DNA of 59,574 nucleotides, taken from assembly GCF_001911425.1 (NCBI RefSeq), contig NZ_MPPL01000001.1, positions 1,320,734-1,380,307 on the forward strand. The letters are read 5' to 3'. The notes beneath the pieces were generated by a model. The model had not been told where the DNA came from. It ran no database searches and worked only from the letters and a program-made list of their open reading frames with translations. This stretch comes from Mucilaginibacter polytrichastri (GTDB taxonomy: Bacteria; Bacteroidota; Bacteroidia; Sphingobacteriales; Sphingobacteriaceae). Positions 9,698-17,612 of the stretch are shown here, piece after piece. Both the position numbers and the translations under genes were made by a program. Every line of letters starts with the position of its first letter. The stretch's first letter is position 1.

Positions 9698-12600
9698 TTA
9701 TTTTTGAGCGATATCTGATTTACGGTAAGCCCATCCAAAAATAAGTGGGAATACCCATAGGCTAAACATCATGGCGCAAAGGATGCCGCCAATTACTACC
9801 CTGGCCAATGGCCTCGAACTTTCTGACCCAATACCATGCGATAATGCCGCCGGGAATAAACCGATAGCAGCCATTAAGGCCGTCATCATAACCGGGCGAA
9901 TGCGGGAGTTAACACCCAGTTTGATAGCCGAATACAGATTTGCGCCATCGCCCTTTAAGTTATCGAGGTTTTGTTTAAATACAGTTATCAGCAATACGCC
10001 ATCCTGTATACAGATGCCAAACAATGCAATAAAGCCTATCCCTGCCGAGATGCTGAAATTGGTGCCTGTTACATGCAGGGCCAAAATACCGCCTACAATA
10101 GCAAAAGGTACATTGAGGAATATAAGCGCGGCATCTTTTACATTACCGAACATGATAAACAATAGCCCGAAAATTAATGCCAAACTGATAGGCACTACCT
10201 GGGTTAGCCTTTTCTCAGCACGTTTCTGGTTCTCAAAATCGCCTTGCCAGGCCATATGGTAGCCTCTTTTTAATTTTACAACTGCGTTTACTTTCTGTTG
10301 TGCTTCGGCAATTGTACTGCCCATATCGCGGCCGCGTACCGAAAACTTGAGGGTGGCATACCGCTCATTCTCATCTCTGAAAATTAAGCACGGACCAGTT
10401 TTTTGAGTGATGGAAGCAATTTCTTTAATAGCCACCTTAGTGCCGGTTTCTGTGGGTACCAGCAGGTTGCCAATATCTGCAGGGGTACGCCTGAATGCTT
10501 CGGGGAAACGGATGCGGATATCGAATGTTTTTACACCTTCATATAACGTAGAGGCAGCCGTGCCACCAATAGCCATCGATATTACCGAGTTGGCATCGGC
10601 AGTGGCAACGCCGTATTGCGCCATTTTTTGCTGATCGAGCTGGATATCCAGTTCGGGCAAACCGATGCTTTTGAGTACGCCGAGGTCATCAATCCCTTTA
10701 ATATCTTTAAGCACATGGTAAACATCGTTTACCTTGCTTTCCATATAATTGAGTGAATCGCCATAAACCTTAACCACAATGGAACCTTTTACGCCCGAAA
10801 CGGCCTCTTCTACGTTATCACTAATAGGCTGCGAAAAGTTAAGATCGGTGCCGGGCAGTTTGGCCAGCGCTTTATGCATCTGGACAATCAATTCTTCTTT
10901 AGATACTTTGGGTTTCCAGTCGTCTTCGGGATACATTAAAATATCAAACTCGTTATTGTAAAACCCGGCCACATCGGTGCCATTATCCGGCCGCCCGGTT
11001 TGCGATACCGCATATTTTACCTGCGGAAAAGTCATCAGGATTTTACGCACCTGTTTGGAGGTTTGTACAGATTGATCAAGCGATACGCTATACGGCAACT
11101 GCACCCGCAGCCAAATAGAACCTTCATTTAGTTCGGGCAAAAACTCACTTCCTAAAAACTTAAAGGAGAACAAACCCAGGCACATAGCCACCAATGAGAG
11201 GGTAACCACCAGTTCTTTATGTTTAAACGCACGGGTAAAGCCGTTAAGCATAAAGGCGGTAAGGTGGTGCACAAATGGATTGTGTTTTTCGTGTACATTT
11301 TTACTCAGCAGCAAGTTAATTAGTACCGGCACCAGTGTAAGGGTAGTAATCAGCGCGCCCAGCAAAGCAAAGCCCAGGGTATATGCCAAAGGCGAAAATA
11401 GTTTGCCTTCTACCTTTTGAAAGGCAAAAATGGGCAGCAGGCCGGTAATAATAATCAGCTTGGCGAAGAAGATGGCCTTACCCAGCGTGGCACCGTTATT
11501 TTTGATCATCTTCATTTTGGCTATTTTATTAAACCGGTCCATCCCCAGTTCAATAGCCTTATGATCCAGAATTACAAACATGCCCTCTACCATTACCACC
11601 GCGCCATCTATAATGATCCCAAAATCAACCGCGCCTAGCGAAAGCAGGTTGGCCGACATGCCCATCATATGTAAGCAGATAAAGGCAAACAGCAATGCCA
11701 TTGGGATAATAATGGATACAATAAGCGTTGTACGCCAGTTAAACATAAATATGGATACCAATATGGTAACCAGCAAAATGCCCTCTATGAGGTTGTGCAG
11801 TACCGTATGTGTGGCGTAATCTACCAGGTTGGTACGATCATAGTATGGGATTATCTTGGTGTCTGCAGGTAATACATCGTTGTTCAGTTTGTTTATTTCC
11901 TTTTTTAAGGCACTTACAACTTCGGTCGGGTTTTCGCCTTTACGCATTACCACAATAGCCTCTACAGCGTCGGGGTCATCGGTAACTGTGCGTTTACCGT
12001 TTTTATCAATAATGGCATCGCTGCGGCCCACCCAGCCCAGGCGTGGTAGGTTTGATATTTCTACATTGGCTACATCCTTTACCAAAACAGGTACGCCATT
12101 ATTGTTGCTTACAATAATGTTGCGGATCTCGTTAATATCGTTCAGTAAACCCAATCCGCGTACAGCAAAGGCCTGGTTGTTTTGGATAATCATATCGCCG
12201 CCAACGTTAATGTTGGTTTTTTGTACGGCGGTAAAAACATCTAGCGGTGTAATATTAAGGTTGGCCAGTTTTTCAGGGTCTACTGTAATTTCGTAGGTCT
12301 TGGTTTTACCGCCAAAACTGTTGATATCGCCAATACCGGGGATGGCACGCAAGCGGCGGTCTATCACCCAATCCTGTATCGTTTTAAGCTCCCGTACATC
12401 ACGAACAGAGCTTTTAAGCGTATACCTGAAAATCTCACCGGTTGGGCCGGTAGGCGGCTGTACGGAGGGTGTAATGCCGTTGGGCAGCGTTGCATTGTTA
12501 AGCAGGTTCATTACCTGCTGGCGGGCTTCGGGGTCTTTTACGCCATCATCAAAAAGTACCTTTACATAACTAAGGCCGAAGATTGTGGTAGAACGCAAGC

Positions 12601-12850
12601 TGGCCTTTTTTTGAACCGAGTTTAATGCAATTTCTACCGGGATGGTTACCAGTTTCTCTACCTCTTCTGCACTTTGGCCGGGCCATTGGGTAATAATATC
12701 AATCTCGGTATTGGTTACATCCGGAAAAGCCTCTATGGGCATTTCGATAAACGTAAATATACCGCCGATAACCAGGGCGCAGGCCAGTAATATGATGAGG
12801 ATTTTATTTTTTAAGGAAAAGCCAATAATCCCTTTAAGCAACTTATTCAT
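9698..12850 (-). CDS. CzcA/CusA-type heavy-metal efflux RND transporter
   Basis: 1050-residue inner-membrane pump of the heavy-metal efflux (HME) RND family, exporting cations by proton antiport through a tripartite channel. The start MNKLLKGII, the first transmembrane helix and the PIEAFPDVTN segment are family-typical. Transmembrane helix 4 contains DFG at 409-411 followed by IIIDGAVVMVE, matching the CzcA-type signature DFG-x3-DGA-x3-VE; copper/silver pumps such as CusA instead carry a GAMVDAAIVMIEN-like sequence. I therefore favour Zn/Co/Ni/Cd over Cu, although many databases would label it CusA. The usual Asn after VE is Gly here. It is the last gene of the five-gene minus-strand operon, 28 bases after the adaptor gene, followed by a strong terminator. 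Confidence 0.95.
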   Translation of the reverse strand: MNKLLKGIIGFSLKNKILIILLACALVIGGIFTFIEMPIEAFPDVTNTEIDIITQWPGQSAEEVEKLVTIPVEIALNSVQKKASLRSTTIFGLSYVKVLFDDGVKDPEARQQVMNLLNNATLPNGITPSVQPPTGPTGEIFRYTLKSSVRDVRELKTIQDWVIDRRLRAIPGIGDINSFGGKTKTYEITVDPEKLANLNITPLDVFTAVQKTNINVGGDMIIQNNQAFAVRGLGLLNDINEIRNIIVSNNNGVPVLVKDVANVEISNLPRLGWVGRSDAIIDKNGKRTVTDDPDAVEAIVVMRKGENPTEVVSALKKEINKLNNDVLPADTKIIPYYDRTNLVDYATHTVLHNLIEGILLVTILVSIFMFNWRTTLIVSIIIPMALLFAFICLHMMGMSANLLSLGAVDFGIIIDGAVVMVEGMFVILDHKAIELGMDRFNKIAKMKMIKNNGATLGKAIFFAKLIIITGLLPIFAFQKVEGKLFSPLAYTLGFALLGALITTLTLVPVLINLLLSKNVHEKHNPFVHHLTAFMLNGFTRAFKHKELVVTLSLVAMCLGLFSFKFLGSEFLPELNEGSIWLRVQLPYSVSLDQSVQTSKQVRKILMTFPQVKYAVSQTGRPDNGTDVAGFYNNEFDILMYPEDDWKPKVSKEELIVQMHKALAKLPGTDLNFSQPISDNVEEAVSGVKGSIVVKVYGDSLNYMESKVNDVYHVLKDIKGIDDLGVLKSIGLPELDIQLDQQKMAQYGVATADANSVISMAIGGTAASTLYEGVKTFDIRIRFPEAFRRTPADIGNLLVPTETGTKVAIKEIASITQKTGPCLIFRDENERYATLKFSVRGRDMGSTIAEAQQKVNAVVKLKRGYHMAWQGDFENQKRAEKRLTQVVPISLALIFGLLFIMFGNVKDAALIFLNVPFAIVGGILALHVTGTNFSISAGIGFIALFGICIQDGVLLITVFKQNLDNLKGDGANLYSAIKLGVNSRIRPVMMTALMAAIGLFPAALSHGIGSESSRPLARVVIGGILCAMMFSLWVFPLIFGWAYRKSDIAQK

Positions 12851-12878
12851 TGTCTGAAAAAAATGTAAGTGTGGATAA

Positions 12879-13979
12879 TTAGCTGTTTAATGAACCGTAG
12901 ATAAGCAGCGTTTGCGAAGCAATAAGCCTTTCGCCCGGTGCTACGCCGGTTTTAATGTAAGCGGTTTTACCGTTGATGCTAATAACATCTACCTGCCTTA
13001 TCTGCACATTCTTTTTGCCCGTTACCACAATTACATAGTACTGGCTATTATCAAACACCAGGGCGCTGCTGGCAATAGCAATAGCTTGCTCGTTTTGTGT
13101 GTTATTAACGGTTACGGTGGCAAACATCTGCGGTTTTAATAAATAGCCAGGGTTATCTAAAATAACGCGCATTTTCATCACCTTGCTATTAGGGTCAAGC
13201 ACGTTCATGAGCTTGTTTACCTTGCCTTTAAATACCTTGTCGGGGTATGATATTGTGGTTACATCTGCCTCGTCGCCCTCGTGTACTTTGCCTATATTTT
13301 CCTGGTAAACATTGGCCTCAACCCAAACATTGCTGAGGTTGGATATGGTAAACAGCGGCGCATTATTGTCTGTACGGATGGCCATGCCATTGGTCACATT
13401 TTTTTGTACCACAAAACCTTCTATTGGGGCTTTAATCAGGTATTCGCCATTCTTATTATCGCCATTAATATTCAGGATTTTCTCTGCGGCAGTTTTTGAA
13501 GCTATGGCCTGCTCGTAAGCAACCTGTGCATTGGTAATATCAACCTGTGAGGCCAGGCCGCTTTTAAACAGATCTTTCTGCTGCTCTAATTGCCGGGCTG
13601 TTAAGCGCACATTGGTTTCGGCATTAATTAATGATGAATTGTAATTGGCCACCTCGGCGCTTTTTACAAGGCCAAGTGCCTGCCCTTGTTTTACATAATC
13701 GCCGGGCATCACGTTAACATTTTGCACGTTACCGCTTACCAGTGGATATACACTCACTACCTTATCGGTATTAAAATCAACCACGCCATTAAAATTTACC
13801 GCAAAGGTTAGGTTTGATTTCTTTACGGTATCCACCGCCAGTACTTTCATCAACGAGTCGGGCACAACATAAGGCACTCTCGTATCTTCTGTGTTATCGT
13901 GCGATGCGCATGAGGCCAGGTTAAGCAGCAAGCCGGCTGATATAAGGATAAAACTGCTTTGAAAAAATATTTTATTCAT
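12879..13979 (-). CDS. RND efflux periplasmic adaptor subunit (CzcB/CusB-like lipoprotein)
   Basis: 366-residue membrane-fusion protein joining the RND pump to the outer-membrane channel. The signal ends in a lipobox LASC with Cys24, so it is probably lipid-anchored. The order of domains is typical: barrel-sandwich/biotinyl-lipoyl half (VNVMPGDYVKQGQALG), an alpha-hairpin with heptad-like repeats (about 110-165), the second lipoyl half (IKAPIEGFV), then beta-barrel and membrane-proximal domains. I see no His- or Met-rich metal-binding N-terminal extension. It lies 20 bases after the TolC-type gene and 28 bases before the pump gene. Confidence 0.93.
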   Translation of the reverse strand: MNKIFFQSSFILISAGLLLNLASCASHDNTEDTRVPYVVPDSLMKVLAVDTVKKSNLTFAVNFNGVVDFNTDKVVSVYPLVSGNVQNVNVMPGDYVKQGQALGLVKSAEVANYNSSLINAETNVRLTARQLEQQKDLFKSGLASQVDITNAQVAYEQAIASKTAAEKILNINGDNKNGEYLIKAPIEGFVVQKNVTNGMAIRTDNNAPLFTISNLSNVWVEANVYQENIGKVHEGDEADVTTISYPDKVFKGKVNKLMNVLDPNSKVMKMRVILDNPGYLLKPQMFATVTVNNTQNEQAIAIASSALVFDNSQYYVIVVTGKKNVQIRQVDVISINGKTAYIKTGVAPGERLIASQTLLIYGSLNS

Positions 13980-13999
13980 GGAGTTGGGTACAATGAATG

Positions 14000-15280
14000 T
14001 TATTGCTGATTAAAAAAGGGGGTGCCGGTTACGTAATTAAGCTGCTCCAGCGAGGTGTATTTGTGCAGCATAATGTTGTTAAACTGCAGGATATTGGTTT
14101 TGTAGGAGTCATAAAAATCAAGGAACTCCAAAAGATTGATATTTCTTTTCTGGTAATTTTTAAATACTTCTTGTATAAGGTGCGTAAAATCCTGCTTAAA
14201 GGCAGGGTCGAAACTGCTGTATAAATGCTGCAAGCGCAGCGCGCCGGTGTAGTTGGTGGCCACATCGCTTTCTACCTGGTTTTGCTGGTTTTGAAACTGT
14301 GTTTTACTTTGGTCTATAGCAATGCGGGCTTGTTTAATGCCGCCCTGGTTACGATTAAAAAAGGGCAGATTAAACTCAATGCCTGCGCCTAAAAAGTTCT
14401 GGCCGTAAGCGCCTAACTTGTCGTAATTGAGTGCAAGCGAAAAATCTGGTACGGCGGTAGCTTTTTGGAGCTTTAAATTGAGATCGCTGTAAGTGATGGC
14501 CGATTTGGCATACCGCAGATCGTAGCGGTTTACATAAGCCGAATCAAGCAGCTTTTGGTAGGGGACACTTTCAACAGTCTGCATCTGGCTGCTGTCAACC
14601 TGCATAACCGGGGTAATATAGGTTGATGGTATGGTTTTGATCAGTAGCTTAAATTCGCTTTGTGTTGTATCTATGTTCAGCAGCAGGTCGTTATACTCGC
14701 TTTGCAGTGCATATAATTGTGACTGGATGCGGAGCACTTCCTTTTGGGCAATGTTGCCTTTGGCATACTGCTCTTTAAAAGCCACCAGGGTTTTGGATAA
14801 TGAAGCGATTTCTTCGGTATAAACTTTGGCTGACTGCTCCTGGAAGTAGATGGTGTAAAAATCGTTGCGGAGTGTAAATTTCAGCGTACGTAACAGGTCG
14901 AAGAACTGGTACTTAGCCTGTTCTACACCCAGTTGGGCCAGCTGGATATTCTTATTACGTTTGCCGGCGGTTGAAATTACCTGCGATATACTATAGGTTT
15001 GCTCGTTATAGGCATGGGGTACCTGCGAGGCATATACGCCATTAGAAAAACTAAAATCGGGGTTGGCAAATAATTTGGCTGTTATTACCTGTGCGCTGGC
15101 ATTATCTATATTATAATGCTGGGCCAGCAGGGTAAGGTTGTTCTGTAAAAAAGCTTTCTCAGCGTCCTTTATTCCTAATTTTAGGGTATCACTGCGAAGG
15201 TCTTGTGCGTATGCACAAGACCCGACAGCTATACACCGTAGTTGAATTAGGAAAAGAACGATAACAAATTTTAAGTGCAT
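14000..15280 (-). CDS. TolC-family outer-membrane efflux channel (CzcC/CusC-like)
   Basis: 426 residues, signal peptide ending near AYAQ, then two repeated halves rich in long coiled-coil helices with Gln/Asn and aromatic residues, typical of outer membrane efflux proteins (OEP repeats). Segments such as LPFFNRNQGGIKQARI match the loop between the channel strands and helices. It should form the trimeric outer-membrane exit for the adaptor and RND pump encoded immediately downstream. It starts 77 bases after the sensor kinase stop; that gap contains a candidate internal promoter and a 10-base inverted repeat overlapping the start codon. Confidence 0.92.
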   Translation of the reverse strand: MHLKFVIVLFLIQLRCIAVGSCAYAQDLRSDTLKLGIKDAEKAFLQNNLTLLAQHYNIDNASAQVITAKLFANPDFSFSNGVYASQVPHAYNEQTYSISQVISTAGKRNKNIQLAQLGVEQAKYQFFDLLRTLKFTLRNDFYTIYFQEQSAKVYTEEIASLSKTLVAFKEQYAKGNIAQKEVLRIQSQLYALQSEYNDLLLNIDTTQSEFKLLIKTIPSTYITPVMQVDSSQMQTVESVPYQKLLDSAYVNRYDLRYAKSAITYSDLNLKLQKATAVPDFSLALNYDKLGAYGQNFLGAGIEFNLPFFNRNQGGIKQARIAIDQSKTQFQNQQNQVESDVATNYTGALRLQHLYSSFDPAFKQDFTHLIQEVFKNYQKRNINLLEFLDFYDSYKTNILQFNNIMLHKYTSLEQLNYVTGTPFFNQQ

Positions 15281-15308
15281 AGTTTATTTGTTTGTACAAA
15301 ACTATGCA
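15277..15308 (-). promoter_or_regulatory. Candidate promoter/operator in front of the efflux channel gene
   Basis: On the minus strand an exact TAnnTTTG -7 box (TAGTTTTG, 15304-15297) lies 16 bases before the start codon. It sits inside a perfect 10-base inverted repeat, TGCATAGTTT (15277-15286) and AAACTATGCA (15299-15308), with a second palindrome TTTGTACAAA (15291-15300) in its spacer. No -33 TTTG is evident at the usual spacing. A metal-responsive operator is the simple guess; the response regulator next door is the obvious candidate to bind it. Confidence 0.45.
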
Positions 15309-15357
15309 GCCTGCATTGGAGCCGAATTAGATTGAGATTAGAACGGCATTAGAATTA

Positions 15358-16713
15358 TTAAACGTGGAATTTTACCGTAAAAACAGTACCCGGGCCGGGG
15401 CCAGAGGCAATATGAATTGTGCCTTTAAAAAGCTGGATGATTTTTTGGGTTACATACAGGCCTATGCCACTGCCTTGAATATGCCTGCCATTGGGGCTGC
15501 GGTAAAAGGAGGTAAATACTTTTTCAATTTCATCGGCAGGGATGCCTATACCACTATCTTTTACGGCTACGGCTATTACCTGCCCGTCGGCATGTAAACT
15601 ACAGGTTATCGGCAGGTCATTAGAAAACTTAAAGGCGTTGCCAATAATGTTGTTGAAGGCAATAATAAGTAATGATTTGTTGGCCATTACAGCCAGTGCA
15701 TCGGCATTGTCGGGCATTTGCTGTATCTCAACTATTAGTTTGCCCTTGCCTTTTTGTTTGTTCCAATAATCGCTGAGTTCCCATATCAGTTCATCAATCA
15801 TTATCAGGCTAAGTTTGGCCCTGGTATATTCCATGTCTGTTTGTGCCAGTTCCATCAAACTGCTGATCGTATCGTTCAGCCGTTCAGAATCATTGAGCAC
15901 CAGGTTAAGTATTTGCTGGTATTCATCGGGTGTACGCAAGCGGTTCAGGGCAACTTCAACCTCACCTACAATACTGGTTACCGGGGTGCGTAATTCGTGC
16001 GATGCATTGGTTACAAATGCCTGTTGCAGCTCAAACGCATTTTGCAGATGCTCCAGTAAACGGTTAAAGTTGCGGGCAAGCTCAGTTATCTCGTCCTTGC
16101 CCTTACCTTCCATTACACGCAGGTGCAGGTTGTTAACGGTAATGCGCTGCATTTGTAAAATTAAACTATCAATAGGGGCCAGTGACCGCTGGGCAAACCA
16201 CCGGCCTATAAAAAAGATACCGCCATTGATTACGAAAAACACCAGCAGCATAATTTTGCCCATATCGCGCAGCCGGTTATGGCTCTCAATATCAAATGCC
16301 GAAACCAGGATCACAAAGTTACCCTGGTTGTCGTTATAATAAATCCCTACTGCCTGCCTGTTTCCCGCTGTAAATTGGAGGTGCTTTTTTGCCCTTACCG
16401 TATTAATAATTTTAGCAGGCCAGGTTTGATGATTATGTGCGATGTATGATTGATTCCGGGCATCATAAATGCCAATAGACTCATTAGGTAATTTATCCAG
16501 GTAGTGCTCGCGTACATGGCTTAGCGAATCGGTAGAGATCTCATCGGCTTCCAGGTAAAGTTGTGCCGCAACCTTAGCCCGGTCGTTTAAATGGCCATAG
16601 AAATCGTTTTTAAATAAAGAATAAAAAGCCAGGTAAATAATAATGAGGATGAACGACAGCACGCCTGCTGTTATAAGGGAGAAGTTAAACGCCAGCCTGT
16701 TCTTTATTTTCAT
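15358..16713 (-). CDS. Sensor histidine kinase of the metal-efflux operon (CzcS/CusS-like)
   Basis: 451 residues. Two transmembrane helices (about 9-31 and 152-172) enclose a periplasmic sensor region of about 120 residues; HAMP follows, then HisKA with the phospho-acceptor His239 in NASHELRTP, then the ATP-binding domain with N-box GNAFKFSN, DSGIGI and GSGIGLY. This is the OmpR-partner class of kinases. It starts 7 bases after the response regulator and lies in the same direction as the pump genes, so it likely senses periplasmic metal and induces them. Confidence 0.95.
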   Translation of the reverse strand: MKIKNRLAFNFSLITAGVLSFILIIIYLAFYSLFKNDFYGHLNDRAKVAAQLYLEADEISTDSLSHVREHYLDKLPNESIGIYDARNQSYIAHNHQTWPAKIINTVRAKKHLQFTAGNRQAVGIYYNDNQGNFVILVSAFDIESHNRLRDMGKIMLLVFFVINGGIFFIGRWFAQRSLAPIDSLILQMQRITVNNLHLRVMEGKGKDEITELARNFNRLLEHLQNAFELQQAFVTNASHELRTPVTSIVGEVEVALNRLRTPDEYQQILNLVLNDSERLNDTISSLMELAQTDMEYTRAKLSLIMIDELIWELSDYWNKQKGKGKLIVEIQQMPDNADALAVMANKSLLIIAFNNIIGNAFKFSNDLPITCSLHADGQVIAVAVKDSGIGIPADEIEKVFTSFYRSPNGRHIQGSGIGLYVTQKIIQLFKGTIHIASGPGPGTVFTVKFHV

Positions 16714-16720
16714 TACCCGC

Positions 16721-17395
16721 TTATTTCTCTTTTAAAATATAGCCCATACCAATAATGGTATGGATGAGCTTGCTGTTAAAACCCTTTTCAATTTTATTGC
16801 GCAGGTAGTTAACATATACATCAATAAAATTGGTGTGGGTGTCAAAATCTATCCCCCAAACCTGTTCGGCTATAAAATCTCTGGAGAGGGTTTTGTTGGG
16901 GTTTTGCATAAACAGTTTTAACAACGCATACTCTTTGGCCGTTAGTATAATTTGTATGTTGCTTCGCTCGGCTGTATTATCCCAGGTGTTTAATTTAAGA
17001 TCGGCAAAGGTTAAAACTTGCTCGTTAGCTTTTTTAACAATACGCCTTAACAGCGCCTCGATGCGGGCAAGCAACTCATTAAAATGGAACGGTTTTACCA
17101 GGTAATCATCGGCACCGGCCTGCAGCCCGGTTACTTTGCTATCTATATTATCCAGGGCTGTTAGCATCAGGATGGGGATATCCGGGTTTGTTTTCCTCAC
17201 ATACCTGCACAGTTCAATACCGCTGCCATCGGGCAGCATTACATCCATAATAATCAAATCAAAACGTTGCGCATTAAACAGGGTTTTGGCCGCAGCATTA
17301 TCGCCTGCTACAGTAACCTGATAGTTATATTCCTGAAGCCCTTTTGCTATAAATGAAGATACTTTGGGCTCGTCTTCAATTAATAAAATTTCCAT
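16721..17395 (-). CDS. OmpR/PhoB-family response regulator (CzcR/CusR-like)
   Basis: 224 residues: receiver domain with the acidic pocket and phospho-acceptor Asp51 in IIMDVMLPDG, conserved Thr in MLTALD and Lys in LVKPF, then a winged-helix DNA-binding domain ending in IHTIIGMGYIL. It is the first gene of the five-gene operon. A TATCTTTG box at 17411-17404 (minus) lies only 8 bases before the start codon, implying a very short or absent leader. The divergent TonB receptor gene begins 218 bases away; the gap shows no other gene. Confidence 0.95.
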   Translation of the reverse strand: MEILLIEDEPKVSSFIAKGLQEYNYQVTVAGDNAAAKTLFNAQRFDLIIMDVMLPDGSGIELCRYVRKTNPDIPILMLTALDNIDSKVTGLQAGADDYLVKPFHFNELLARIEALLRRIVKKANEQVLTFADLKLNTWDNTAERSNIQIILTAKEYALLKLFMQNPNKTLSRDFIAEQVWGIDFDTHTNFIDVYVNYLRNKIEKGFNSKLIHTIIGMGYILKEK

Positions 17396-17612
17396 TATGG
17401 CTTCAAAGATAGGCAGATAGCCTAAAGGTTTGATGAAGATTAACCTTATTTCCCCGCTTTAAGGAACTTCATCTATTAGTTAAATGGCAATGGCTTTGAT
17501 ATACAACTAGTTATGTTTTTGCAAAACAGCGTTGGTAGATTATGAGGCAGGTTTAATATAATCATAACCTTATCATACAAATAATAGAAATACTTTAGCT
17601 AAAAATTTGCGA

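Noticed and set aside
9698..12850. Copper/silver (CusA) assignment for the RND pump
   Set aside because: The helix 4 signature is of the CzcA type, so a copper-specific name is not supported.
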